Of a stretch of DNA of 43,603 bases, positions 32,803-41,477 are shown one piece after another. Every line of letters begins with the position of its first letter. Positions within the stretch are counted from its first letter, which is position 1. The notes under the pieces were generated by a model, which worked only from the letters and a program-made list of their open reading frames with translations, was not told the DNA's origin and made no database searches. Made by a program: the position numbers and the translations under genes. This DNA comes from Pseudomonadota bacterium (GTDB taxonomy: Bacteria; Desulfobacterota; Desulfarculia; Adiutricales; JAGVGV01), in assembly GCA_018830135.1 (NCBI GenBank), contig JAHJTB010000157.1, forward strand, positions 1 through 43,603, given 5' to 3'.

Positions 32803-33618
32803 GGACTCTATGAGGAAGAGCTTAGCCGTCTTGCCTGGAAAGAAGTCCGGCAAAGCGTGCGGGTCAAGCTTCTGCCCAAAGACAAGGAAGTGTACATTCT
32901 TGCCGAAAGCCGGGATCGGCGATTGAAGGAACGCGGGATTCGTCTGAAAAAGCTTCGTCGGTTCCTTTCAAGGCTCAGTGAACTTCGGAACCAGAAGACG
33001 ATCGACCGGGACAAACTTCTCAAGAAGATCGGCGCGGCGGAAAAGGAGGCCGGCCGTTTGGCCCGGCTTATCGACGTGAGGATTCCCGCAATCGATGAAC
33101 CGATCAACGAACAGACGTTCTTCTGGAAGATCAATCGGGTCAAGTATCGTCGCATACAACACCGTTACGGCCGATACCTGCTTCGAAGCAATCAGACAGG
33201 AACCGATCCGTCAGAACTCTGGACGCAGTACATGGTCCTGACCGAGGTCGAGGAAGCGTTTCGGAATCTGAAAGGGGACCTGGCCGTTCGTCCGGTCTAC
33301 CATCAGTTGGAACATCGCATCGAAGCCCACATCTTCGTGGCCTTCCTCTCGTACTGTCCGCACGTGACCCTACGGCAAATGGCCCGCGCGCACGCACCGG
33401 GCCTGACCCCACGCTCGATCCTGGAACAGATGAAGACGATCCAGATGATTGATGTGCACATGCCCACGACCGATGGCCGGGAACTGAAGATGTCCCGGTA
33501 TACGAAACCCGAGAAGGCTCAGCAACTCCTGTTGTCGAAGCTCAAGTTCTCGTTACCGCCCCAGTCTCCACCGGAAATCTCAGCAGGCAATTTCGGGACT
33601 GTGGTGAAGACCTTTTGA
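32803..33618 (+). pseudogene. 5'-truncated IS transposase (IS1634/IS4-like)
   Basis: The frame opens at 32803 right after a TAG and runs 271 codons with no start at its true N-terminus. The remaining part has YEEELSRLAWKEVRQ and the C-terminal DDE-family block ending in EVEEAFRNLKGDLAVRPVYH, LEHRIEAHIFVAF. This is about the last half of an IS1634-type transposase; the catalytic N-terminal part is missing. The break coincides with the REP motif at 32785-32794, so the left end was lost by deletion or replaced. I could not find a terminal inverted repeat. Confidence 0.8.
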
Positions 33619-33735
33619 ACGGCTTCTTTGTTTTTCAGGAAGTTACAAAAACAATCCCCCCCGAATAGCGAAAGTCGGGCTAACCCCAGGCAGAAACCCA
33701 AAATTTGTTTTTTAAGGAATGAACCTGTCCCGTAT

Positions 33736-35439
33736 TCACTCCCGGTCCGGCGTTTCCGGAGCAGGCAGGGGCAGTTTGACCGTGAAGGTCGAGCCCTGTT
33801 CGGAACCGCTGGAGACATCGATCGTCCCGCCCATCTTCTCCACGATGCCCTTGCAGACGGACAGGCCCAGCCCCGTGCCTTTGCCCACCGGTTTGGTCGT
33901 GAAAAAGGCGGAAAAAATCCGTTCCAGGTTCTCGTCGGCAATGCCCGACCCATTGTCGGAAACCGAAACGATGACCCAGGAACAGTCCTTCCGGGTGCGC
34001 ACGCTGATCAGCCCGCCCTGGCTGCCATATTTTTCCACCACCGCGTCCAAGGCATTGTTGACAAGGTTGAGGATGACCTGCTGAAGCTGGGTCGGATCGA
34101 CCCTGACCCGGGGCAGGTCGGGCCAGAGGTCTTCGTAAACCGCTATGCCCTTGGACGTGGCCCGGCCCCTGACCAGCCCCATGACCTCCTCGATAAAGGC
34201 GTTGACGTCCACCGGACCGGCCTCGTCGTTTCGCTTCCGGACGAACTTGAGCAGTCCGTGGGTGATCTCGGCGCACCGCTCGACCTGAAGCCCGATCTGC
34301 CGCAGACAGTCCTTGACGTGGGCCAGGTCCTCGGGGTCCGGCGGCCCGCCCCGGGACTCGACCAGGTCCACCGTCTCGCTGATCATGTCCCGTTCCTGTT
34401 TGACGATCTGGAGGGGATTGTTGATTTCATGGGCGAACCCGGCCGACATCTCGCCAATGACCGCCAGGCGCTCGGCCAGGATGAGCTGCTGGGACAACTG
34501 GCTTTTCTCCGCTTCCAGGGTCTGCATCCGCCGAATGGTCCGTTGGGTGGCGAAAAATGCCGTGGCCAGGATGGCCAGGACCGCGGTCAGACCGATCGCC
34601 ACGGTCAGTCCGCTGGCCGTCCGAAGCCCCCGGAATGCCTCCCGCTGCGTTTGCCGGACGACCAGCAGCCAGCGCCCCGCCTCCAGCCAGGTCGTGGCGT
34701 ACAGGTAGGCCTCGCCGCCGGGGCCCCGCGCGGCAAAGGTCCGGATGCCCGGATGGGGACTGAGGTAGACCGAGGCCTCGGGGTCGGCCGCCATCAGGCC
34801 GGGTCCGGAACGCGGCCGGGTCTGAAAGCGCCCCTTGGCGTCCACGATATAGGCTTCGCCGGTCTGGCCGATCTTGACGTTTCCCACGGTCCGGTCGAAA
34901 AGGTTGCCGTCCACCGTGGCCCGGAGAATCCAGGGTCGGTCCCCTTCCTGCTCGACCACGGCGATGATGAAATGAGGCACCCGGCGAAAGCCCATGAAAA
35001 CGTCGCTCACGTACTCCCGGCGGGCCATGGTCTCTTTGAACCAGGTTTCGTCCTTGTAGATTTTGTCGGCCAGCCGGTACGGCCCCACATAGACCCGATG
35101 CGCTCCGTCCCGGTCGATGACGCCCAGATCGACGAACCCGGCCCCGGCCTGGTTGAGCCGCTCGAAAATCATTTCCAGCCTTCCCGCTCCGGTCAGTTCC
35201 TCCAGAGGGTATGACTCGGCCACGAAACGCAGGTCCCTCCGGCGCTCCGTCAGAAAGGTCCGGATCGCGCCGCCGTGGTGCTCGACGGCCATGGCCAGCT
35301 TGGATTTGACTTCCTTTTCCAGGGAGTTGGAGAAATAATAATGGCCCACGGCCAGAATCAGGCAAAACGGCAGAAAGGAGACCGCCAGCATCTCGAGCAG
35401 GACCCGGTTTCTGATTTTCTGGTACTGCCTTTCGGTCAT
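33736..35439 (-). CDS. Orphan Cache-domain sensor histidine kinase
   Basis: A 567-aa membrane kinase. TM1 (about 15-36) and TM2 (about 276-298) flank a large periplasmic region (about 40-270) that looks like a double Cache domain (DETWFKETMARREYVSDVF and GQTGEAYIVDAKGR are typical). A coiled coil links to HisKA with GFAHEINNP (His337) and a HATPase domain ([22 protein letters not shown]). No response regulator is adjacent, so its partner is elsewhere. It reads away from the transposase fragment. Confidence 0.9.
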   Translation of the reverse strand: MTERQYQKIRNRVLLEMLAVSFLPFCLILAVGHYYFSNSLEKEVKSKLAMAVEHHGGAIRTFLTERRRDLRFVAESYPLEELTGAGRLEMIFERLNQAGAGFVDLGVIDRDGAHRVYVGPYRLADKIYKDETWFKETMARREYVSDVFMGFRRVPHFIIAVVEQEGDRPWILRATVDGNLFDRTVGNVKIGQTGEAYIVDAKGRFQTRPRSGPGLMAADPEASVYLSPHPGIRTFAARGPGGEAYLYATTWLEAGRWLLVVRQTQREAFRGLRTASGLTVAIGLTAVLAILATAFFATQRTIRRMQTLEAEKSQLSQQLILAERLAVIGEMSAGFAHEINNPLQIVKQERDMISETVDLVESRGGPPDPEDLAHVKDCLRQIGLQVERCAEITHGLLKFVRKRNDEAGPVDVNAFIEEVMGLVRGRATSKGIAVYEDLWPDLPRVRVDPTQLQQVILNLVNNALDAVVEKYGSQGGLISVRTRKDCSWVIVSVSDNGSGIADENLERIFSAFFTTKPVGKGTGLGLSVCKGIVEKMGGTIDVSSGSEQGSTFTVKLPLPAPETPDRE

Positions 35440-36125
35440 GACGGTCGATCCGGGAAAAAGTTAGGAGTTCAGCCGGCCGACCTCGGCCTTCTTAATAACC
35501 AAGCAAGCAAAACCCCGGCCAACCATCCCAACCGGCCGGCGGAGGAAAAGGCCCTGTTTTCAAAGCCATCGAGGCCGGTCCCCGGCCCCGGGCCCTGGCC
35601 GGGCCGGCCGAACCGTCAGACGGCCTGACGATATGTAAAAAGGGCTGGCAGTGGGTTCACCCGGCATGACTGGGTATCGATTCATTACATGTATCCGGGC
35701 CTGGAGCGAGGCCGCTTATTAAATCCGGGATAAAAATTCCTGATATCCACCGGGAATGACAGTTCCTTTCTGAATACGTCCATGGCCAAACCACTTGATA
35801 TTTTCCCCATGATCGAAGATGATGCGCGTCAGTTCGCCCTCCGGACGGCCTCGGGACCCGACGGTCCCGGCGCCCGGCTCAATCGAGCCCCATCACGGGC
35901 GCGCCCGGGAAAAGGCAGTCGGCGGTTTGACCGTCCTGATACGAGTCGAAACTTATAACGTCCAATTATGGATCGGGACCGACGGTCGAAAGGATGTCCG
36001 GCATAGCGAGCCGGGCGCAATAAGCAAAGGCCCGCGCCCCATAGCGCCCTAAGCCGGTCGAAGACGCTTCGGTCCTTGAGTTGAGCCGACCCGGAAGTGC
36101 GTTTGCCTACGAGTTTAAGGAAATC
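35440..36125. other. Large gap between kinase and TVP38 genes
   Basis: About 690 bp with no supportable gene. It contains the kinase upstream region, a possible fold around 35650-35760 with repeats of CCGG, and a REP-like segment TTATAACGTCCAATTATG at 35953-35970. Short frames here lack ribosome binding sites. Confidence 0.45.
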
Positions 36126-36827
36126 ATGACACCGTTCAACCCTGAGGAAGAGCCCTCACCGTCCCGTTCAAAACAGATCAGGCTGATCGCCGGGCTGGTG
36201 CTTCTCCTGGTCCTGGCCGGGCTCTGGCAGTGGGGACCGTCCGCCGAATGGCTGGACGCGGAACGGATCGCGGGCTGGGCCAGGTCCATCGCCCATAGCC
36301 GAGCGGCCGTTCTGTTCGTAATCGGCGCTTATCTGGTCGGCAGCGCCCTGGTCATGCCCATTACGGTTCTCCTCACGGCCACGGGCCTGATATTCGACAC
36401 ACTGACCGGGTCCGCCTATGCGCTGGTCGCCTCCCTGATCAGCGCCGCGGCGGGTTTCCTGGTCGCCAGGTGGCTGGGACCCGAAAACATCCGGCGAATG
36501 CTGGGGGCCAGAATCAACCGGATCAGCAGACGCCTGGCCCGCCATGGACTTCTGAACATCGTTCTGGTCCGGATGATGCCCCTGGCCCCTTTTACCGTCA
36601 TCAACATGGCCGCCGGGGTCTCCCATATCCGTTTTACCGATTTCATGCTGGGGACTCTCGTGGGCATGCTGCCGGGCATTCTGGCCATTACCGCCCTGGC
36701 GGACCGCTTCTACGCGGCCATAACCAATCCCAAGCCCCTGAATTGGCTCATTGCGGCCGGGCTGGTTTTTCTGGTCGGCGGCGCCGCTTGGCTGCTCGAC
36801 AGGCATTCCAGCCTGAAGGATGATTGA
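36126..36827 (+). CDS. TVP38/TMEM64-family (DedA-like) membrane protein
   Basis: A 233-aa protein with about six membrane helices. The first is at about 18-36. The family core GSALVMPITVLLTATGLIFD, then AAAGFLVARWLG and FTVINMAAGVS (about 160-175), fits the VTT/DedA fold. ATG 36126-36128 has AAGGAAATC just upstream and is preferred over a start 15 codons earlier. The family is tied to lipid scrambling or transport across the inner membrane. No neighbour suggests a specific lipid. Confidence 0.85.
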   Translation: MTPFNPEEEPSPSRSKQIRLIAGLVLLLVLAGLWQWGPSAEWLDAERIAGWARSIAHSRAAVLFVIGAYLVGSALVMPITVLLTATGLIFDTLTGSAYALVASLISAAAGFLVARWLGPENIRRMLGARINRISRRLARHGLLNIVLVRMMPLAPFTVINMAAGVSHIRFTDFMLGTLVGMLPGILAITALADRFYAAITNPKPLNWLIAAGLVFLVGGAAWLLDRHSSLKDD

Positions 36828-37219
36828 GCCTTTTATCATCAGCCTCCTGCTTTCTGATTGTTCATCCGAAAATGGGTCCGGCCCTTTGGGTATTGCTGCT
36901 GCGCGCCCGTCTTCGGCGGGGTGAGATATAGTGCCTTTTGGTCTAGTTACCCCCCCACTCCGCCTTCGCCAAGGCTTCGGCGGACATGCCCAACCCTCTC
37001 CCTCAGGCTTGCCCGCCTCTGGCCGGGTGAGAATCTTACGTGGTTTGGCCGACCAAGACACTTTCATCCTACGTTTGCGCCCGGTTCACCGTACATAGGG
37101 GAGAAGCAAAGCGACGACTCAATCTATTTTGATTTCAAGCAGATTGATTCGCTCCGCTTGCAAAGACCCGTTTCAACACTCTATCCTTGAAAGCCAACTT
37201 CCATGAAAAGCGGACCTTT
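36828..37219. other. Gap with degenerate REP-like sequence
   Basis: No gene. It includes the nested palindrome CCGCCTTCGCCAAGGCTTCG at about 36961-36980 and a decayed form of the CCCTCTCCCTCAGG repeat near 37003. This marks the gap between the rightward TVP38 gene and the leftward C-GCAxxG gene. Confidence 0.4.
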
Positions 37220-37651
37220 TCAGGAGTTTTCGGCCAGGATTTCCATGGTCCGGTCGTAAGTCTTGATGACGATCATCCCGCAACGCTGCTTGATTTCCGG
37301 CGTGCCCACCTCGTCACCGGCGATGGCCTGGCAGGAAAGGCCGCCGTATTTCGTCCCGTAGGTCCGGTCGAACCAGTCCCCCAGTTCCGAAAGCATGAGG
37401 TTCAAACGCTCCGGATCGTCCGGGCCCTGGGAACCGTCGCCGGCAAGCAGGGCCAGAAAGCAGGCAGCGCCGGTCAAGGCGCCACAGGTGCCGCCGTAAA
37501 ACCCGGCCCCGTGGGCCAGAGCGTAAATCGCCCGGACCAGGTCCGGATTGTCCCGGCCCTGCTCGTCCAGGCCCAGTTGAATCAGAATCTGACTGCAGTT
37601 GAGTCCCTGTTCGGCCAGCCCGGCCACGCGAATCAAAATTTCGTCCTTCAT
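37220..37651 (-). CDS. C-GCAxxG-C-C family redox protein (DVU_1555-like)
   Basis: A 143-aa protein with the family pattern: Cys in LNCSQI (about 19), the core GGTCGALTGAACF (about 53-65), a later SCQAI and RCGMIV. The conserved Cys are expected to be redox-active or metal-binding. It is the second gene of a two-gene unit with the AbrB-type gene 34 bp upstream. Deltaproteobacterial members cluster with corrinoid or aldehyde-type enzymes; none is in the window. The specific substrate is unknown. Confidence 0.82.
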   Translation of the reverse strand: MKDEILIRVAGLAEQGLNCSQILIQLGLDEQGRDNPDLVRAIYALAHGAGFYGGTCGALTGAACFLALLAGDGSQGPDDPERLNLMLSELGDWFDRTYGTKYGGLSCQAIAGDEVGTPEIKQRCGMIVIKTYDRTMEILAENS

Positions 37652-37685
37652 GTCGTCCCCCCCGTCGATACGTATCTGCCCTCGG

Positions 37686-37967
37686 TCAGTCGGTCATCAG
37701 GTCCCGCATCATGGGACCCAACACGGCCTTTACCATTCCCGTCAACTCCTCGGTCTTGATCAGGGTGATGCAGCAGGTTCGCCCGGCCTGCTCCCAGGCG
37801 ATAAGAGCCAGTTTGTCGCCCGGACCGATACCGGCCTTTTCCCGGACCTCCTTGGGCAAAACCATCTGCCCCCGGTCATCGACCGTGACCACGGACTCGA
37901 CCCGGCAGCCGGAAAACAGGTGGTTTGGCCCGGCCGGGCATGGGGATTCGGGTGGTTGGTTTTTCAT
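37686..37967 (-). CDS. AbrB/SpoVT-type protein resembling HgcAB-associated proteins
   Basis: A 93-aa protein. An N-terminal Pro/Cys-rich stretch leads into a SpoVT-AbrB swapped hairpin (VVTVDDRGQMVLPKEVREKA), then GDKLALIAWE, a CC pair in TCCITLIK, and a C-terminal helix ending GPMMRDL. From memory this is very close to proteins annotated as HgcAB-associated (HgcC). Those accompany the mercury methylation genes hgcA and hgcB, but neither is visible here. ATG 37965-37967 has GGAGGGG upstream. Alternative: a plain MazE-type antitoxin, but no toxin follows. Confidence 0.7.
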   Translation of the reverse strand: MKNQPPESPCPAGPNHLFSGCRVESVVTVDDRGQMVLPKEVREKAGIGPGDKLALIAWEQAGRTCCITLIKTEELTGMVKAVLGPMMRDLMTD

Positions 37968-38002
37968 GTGGTCCCCTCCTCGGTGGATCATTTTCAGCCT
38001 TT

Positions 38003-38016
38003 TCTGATATTTCAGA
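38003..38016. promoter_or_regulatory. Small palindrome upstream of the AbrB-type gene
   Basis: TCTGA (38003-38007) and TCAGA (38012-38016) flank TATT, 36 bp upstream of the AbrB-type start and inside an AT-rich promoter-like stretch. It may be an operator for that protein. Confidence 0.3.
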
Positions 38017-38354
38017 TTATTCTTTTTTTTCTCCCAGTCAAGAAAATAATTCACACCTCGCCCGTTGGCCGACCGGGAACGTCCCGCCGTGAACCCGAAC
38101 GGTTATGGGGGTAGGCTTACAGGGGTTGGTGGCATTGAAGGACCGCCCTGTTGCGGTCTTCGGCCTCAGGGCTCCGGCTGCCGTTTTCGCCATGCCAGCG
38201 TTAAGGCAGAGTCGCCTTTAGGCCGAAGGCCGCGCGGGCGGCGGGAATTCTCTGGGCCCCGATTCACTGAAGCCTGACTTTTCGGGGATGTTTTCTGTTG
38301 AGAAGCGGCGTGAAGCATGCTAAATTCATATAGGATTTGGACGCGGAGCCGTCA
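38017..38354. other. Gap between divergent genes
   Basis: No gene. GC-rich sequence with short imperfect hairpins around 38130-38260, between the AbrB-type gene (minus) and the DUF4911-like gene (plus). The AT-rich stretch at 38300-38335 may carry the promoter of the latter. Confidence 0.4.
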
Positions 38355-38594
38355 ATGGAATCGACGCGAATCAAGCTGACCATCAATCCGAGACGGATCG
38401 CCTGGCTGAAATTTCTTTTGGATAGCTATGAAGGCCTGGCTTTGCTCCGGACGCTGGACCCTGAGGCGGGTCGGGTGGAATTGTATATCGGCCCGGGCGC
38501 CGAAGAAGAGACGGCCGGTCTTTTGCATTCGATCAAGGGGGGATTGGGACTGGTGGAAGGGTTGAGCGACGAAATCCCGTACGGTCCTTTCTGA
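38355..38594 (+). CDS. DUF4911-like small protein
   Basis: A 79-aa protein with an early RIAWLKFLLDSYEGLALLRTLD segment and a late GLVEGLSDEIPYGPF, like short proteins annotated DUF4911 in deltaproteobacteria. ATG 38355 has GGAG 7 nt upstream. It is the first of three rightward genes ending with miaB. Function unknown. Confidence 0.65.
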   Translation: MESTRIKLTINPRRIAWLKFLLDSYEGLALLRTLDPEAGRVELYIGPGAEEETAGLLHSIKGGLGLVEGLSDEIPYGPF

Positions 38595-38615
38595 AAGGCG
38601 GAAGGCGGTTTGAGG

Positions 38616-39074
38616 ATGAAGGACAAGATTGGCAAGTCGAGGCATCTCCTGATTCTCCTGTTCCCGGCCTGCGCGCTGTTTCTTCTCGGCATGAGCGGCA
38701 TGGGGACCGAGGATGTGACCCGGCGCATTCCGACGCCGGATATGAATTATCGGGTCACTGTCGTGGACCAGGCCGATGTGCGGACCCAGGTGACCATGTT
38801 TTCCATCAATGGATACACGGTTTTGCTGGGCCGGCAGGGCAAAGGCACCCTGGCCGTGCCTTTTTCCCAGTTGAAGCAGGCCGACTTCCGCCTCAAGGAC
38901 CAGGACCTCGAGGTGGTGCTGCGGCTGAAGGACGACCATGTCGTGACCCTGGTCGCCGAGCGCAAGACGGACTGTTTCGGCAAGACGAAGTACGGCAACT
39001 ACAAGATCCAACTGGGCGACGTCCGGACCCTGATCATCGAGGGCCTGGTAGAGCCGCAGCCGGCCGCGAAGTAG
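38616..39074 (+). CDS. Exported protein of unknown function
   Basis: A 152-aa protein with an N-terminal signal sequence (HLLILLFPACALFLLGMSG) and a beta-rich mature part (TVLLGRQGKGTLAVPFSQL, then LEVVLRLKDDHVVTLVAERK). The single Cys of the signal is not in a proper lipobox. ATG 38616 is 21 bp after the DUF4911-like stop. The mature part resembles small beta-sandwich proteins that sense or bind at the envelope; no name can be given. Confidence 0.65.
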   Translation: MKDKIGKSRHLLILLFPACALFLLGMSGMGTEDVTRRIPTPDMNYRVTVVDQADVRTQVTMFSINGYTVLLGRQGKGTLAVPFSQLKQADFRLKDQDLEVVLRLKDDHVVTLVAERKTDCFGKTKYGNYKIQLGDVRTLIIEGLVEPQPAAK

Positions 39075-39157
39075 CACCGGGTTCCACTGTCCTGACGCCG
39101 GGGGGAGCGGGTCAATCGACCGTAGCGCCTTCTCCCGGCCTTGTTTTTTATTGAAGC

Positions 39158-39246
39158 TCCCCGCGGCAAGCCGCGGGGAATCTTCGACATGTAAGGGAAA
39201 AAAATCCATATTAGTTGTCGGGCTAACCCCGCGGCAAGCTACGGGG
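39158..39246. repeat. Pair of REP-like CCCCGCGGC hairpins
   Basis: A 10-bp perfect stem TCCCCGCGGC / GCCGCGGGGA with an AA loop at 39158-39179, and a degenerate second copy at 39227-39246. The second is preceded by GTCGGGCTAACCCC (39217-39230), which also occurs at 33674-33687. Both lie between the exported-protein gene and miaB. Confidence 0.55.
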
Positions 39247-39291
39247 AATGCGTCCGCCGGCATGTTCAAGGGAGTCGAGGCCGACCAGGCC

Positions 39292-40671
39292 ATGAATTCA
39301 GACCGTCAGACGCCTCCGCGGGCTTTCATTTTTACCTTCGGCTGTCAGATGAACGAGTACGACTCGGACCGCATGGCCCGGATATTGGCCGAACGCGGAT
39401 TCGAATCGACCCGGGACCTGAAGCGGGCGGACCTGATCGTGCTGAACACGTGCAGCATCCGGGAAAAGGCCGTCCAGAAGGTGATGAGTTTTCTGGGCCG
39501 GTTGCGTCCGCTCAAGGAAGACCGCCCATCCCTGATCATCGTCGTGACCGGATGCGTGGCTCAGCAGGAGGGGGAAAAGCTGCTCAAGCAGGCGCCGTAC
39601 CTGGACCTGGTTCTGGGCACCCACGCCCTGCACCGCCTGCCCGAACTCCTGGACTGGATCATGACGGACCGACGGCCCGTCTGCCACACGGACTTCGAAT
39701 ATCACCTGCCCCCCCCGCCCCCTCTGACTTCAGGCGACGTACGCGTCAGGGCCTACCTGACCGTGATGCAGGGCTGCGACAACTTCTGCGCCTACTGCGT
39801 GGTGCCGTATGTTCGCGGCCGTGAGATCAGCCGGCCGCCGGAGGAGATTCTGACCGAGGCCCGGGACCTGGTCGCTCACGGGGTCCGGGAGATCATTCTG
39901 CTGGGCCAGAACGTCAATTCGTACGGCCGGGGCCTCGAACCACCGGTCACCTTCGCCGACCTGCTGACCCGGGCGGCCGACCTGCCCGGTCTGAAGCGTA
40001 TTCGTTTTACGACCTCCCACCCCAAGGACCTCTCGCCCGGCCTGATTTCGGCCATGGCCGAACTCGGCCCGGTTTGCGAACACGTTCATCTGCCGGTCCA
40101 GTCCGGGTCTTCCCGCATCCTCAAGGCCATGAGCCGGGGCTACACCCGGGCGGACTACCTGGACCGGGTCGAAGCCCTCCGCCGAGCCTGCCCGGACGTG
40201 GCCCTGACCACGGACATCATCGTGGGCTTCCCCGGGGAAACCGAGGCGGATTTTCAGGAAAGTCTGGACCTGGTGAGCCGGGTCCGGTTCGACGGCATGT
40301 TTTCCTTCAAGTATTCCGACCGGCCCATCACCCGGGCCGCCCGGTTCGAGCCCAAGGTGGACGAGACGGTCAAGAGCCGGCGGCTGGCCGAACTCCAGGC
40401 CTTGCAGAAATCCATCACCCTGGAACTCAACCAGGCCCTGATCGGCCAACGGGTCCAGGTGCTGGTCGAGGGCCGCGGCAAACGGTATCCGGACCAACTG
40501 ACGAGCCGGACCCGAGGCAACAAGGTCGTCAACTTCAACGGCCCGGACGAACTGATCGGCTGTCTGGCCTACCCCTTGATCGTGCAGGCCTGGCCCAACT
40601 CCCTGGTGGGCCTCCTGCCGGACGCCGAATCCGACCCGGCTCCCCGAAAGGCCGGCCGGCCCTCCTCTTGA
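39292..40671 (+). CDS. miaB: tRNA-2-methylthio-N6-isopentenyladenosine synthase
   Basis: A 459-aa radical-SAM methylthiotransferase. The N-terminal UPF0004 domain has Cys in TFGCQMNEYD, LNTCSIREKA and VTGCVAQQEG; the radical-SAM cluster is GCDNFCAYCVVPY; a TRAM domain follows near the C-terminus (IGQRVQVLVEGRG). It adds the methylthio group to ms2i6A37 of tRNAs reading UNN codons. ATG 39292 is chosen by family length; starts 30 or more bases upstream are possible. It ends the DUF4911-like, exported-protein, miaB group. Confidence 0.95.
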   Translation: MNSDRQTPPRAFIFTFGCQMNEYDSDRMARILAERGFESTRDLKRADLIVLNTCSIREKAVQKVMSFLGRLRPLKEDRPSLIIVVTGCVAQQEGEKLLKQAPYLDLVLGTHALHRLPELLDWIMTDRRPVCHTDFEYHLPPPPPLTSGDVRVRAYLTVMQGCDNFCAYCVVPYVRGREISRPPEEILTEARDLVAHGVREIILLGQNVNSYGRGLEPPVTFADLLTRAADLPGLKRIRFTTSHPKDLSPGLISAMAELGPVCEHVHLPVQSGSSRILKAMSRGYTRADYLDRVEALRRACPDVALTTDIIVGFPGETEADFQESLDLVSRVRFDGMFSFKYSDRPITRAARFEPKVDETVKSRRLAELQALQKSITLELNQALIGQRVQVLVEGRGKRYPDQLTSRTRGNKVVNFNGPDELIGCLAYPLIVQAWPNSLVGLLPDAESDPAPRKAGRPSS

Positions 40672-40675
40672 GCCC

Positions 40676-40710
40676 GCCGGGGTTTTCCCGGTCCCGGCCG
40701 CCCATTTTTT
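40676..40710 (+). terminator. Weak terminator after miaB
   Basis: GCCGGG (40676-40681) can pair with CCCGGC (40693-40698), followed after six bases by a T6 run (40705-40710). Confidence 0.35.
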
Positions 40711-40736
40711 GATCCTTTAACCTGGGTCCAAGCGAA

Positions 40737-41339
40737 TCACTTGCCATAACGGCACAAAAACATCTCAATGAGTTCCTTCTTCAGTGTTTTGGCTTCCCCG
40801 GCCTTCATCGGTCCCAGGAAAATGGCCGGCCAGAAAAACGCACCCCCTACCATGGCCCAAAACGCATCGGCGGCCAGCCCGGGATTCGGCACGTTCAAAC
40901 GGCCATCCTCATGCGCTTCCCTTAGCCAGGCCGCAAGCGTATCCTCCTCATCTTCAGCCCGCATCATGGTCTCTTTCACCAGATTCGGATTGCTGATAAA
41001 AACCCCGGTGGTCACTTTCATCATACCCAGCCAGGAGGGGTTTTTCATAATCTCCATCTTGGCATTCGCAAAGTCTCCGAGTTGCGCCTCCAGGCTGCGC
41101 TTCGGATCATATTTGATCTGTTTGAGCGCGACCGCTTCCCCGATCAACCGGTTCAGCGCCTCCCGAAAAAGATCTTCCTTGCTCGGAAAGTGGTTGTACA
41201 CCGTCCGCTTGGAGGCTCCGGCGATCTCCGCAATACGGTCCATGCTGGCGTTATCATATCCCTCGTTAATGAACGCTTGCCGCGCCGCTTCCAGGATTGA
41301 CTCCCGTTTCTTGCTGGTGTCTCGTTTTCCTGCAACCAT
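40737..41339 (-). CDS. TetR/AcrR-family regulator
   Basis: A 200-aa protein. N-terminal HTH (ASMDRIAEIAGASKRTVYNHFPSKEDLF, first part) and a C-terminal domain of the AcrR/TetR_C type with VTTGVFISNPNLV. ATG 41337-41339 has AAGGG 7 nt upstream. It is divergent from the metallo-hydrolase operon. Two direct-repeat palindromes lie in the 138-bp gap (next entries), so it probably represses itself and that operon. Confidence 0.87.
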   Translation of the reverse strand: MVAGKRDTSKKRESILEAARQAFINEGYDNASMDRIAEIAGASKRTVYNHFPSKEDLFREALNRLIGEAVALKQIKYDPKRSLEAQLGDFANAKMEIMKNPSWLGMMKVTTGVFISNPNLVKETMMRAEDEEDTLAAWLREAHEDGRLNVPNPGLAADAFWAMVGGAFFWPAIFLGPMKAGEAKTLKKELIEMFLCRYGK

Positions 41340-41357
41340 TTCGCACCCTTATAAAAT

Positions 41358-41378
41358 ACTGCACGGTGTAGTGCAAAT
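41358..41378. promoter_or_regulatory. TetR operator candidate 1
   Basis: ACTGCACGGTGTAGTGCAAA (first 20 of 21 bases) contains TGCAC/GTGCA arms. It matches operator 2 at 17 of 21 positions. Confidence 0.6.
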
Positions 41379-41385
41379 AAATCAT

Positions 41386-41413
41386 TGACATAGGATTAAT
41401 TACACTGTACCGT
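41386..41413 (+). promoter_or_regulatory. Candidate promoter of the metallo-hydrolase operon
   Basis: A perfect TTGACA at 41386-41391 is followed 16 bp later by a weak TACCGT (41408-41413), which overlaps operator 2. Binding there would block it. Confidence 0.35.
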
Positions 41414-41424
41414 TTAGTGTAAAT
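41404..41424. promoter_or_regulatory. TetR operator candidate 2
   Basis: ACTGTACCGTTTAGTGTAAA (first 20 of 21 bases) with outer TTACACT/AGTGTAA arms (41400-41422) matches operator 1 at 17 of 21 positions, 46 bp away in the same direction. Confidence 0.6.
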
Positions 41425-41477
41425 TTACTCTCGCTGAATGGCAAGGACAAAATTGCATACGGGAAAGGTTATTAATT

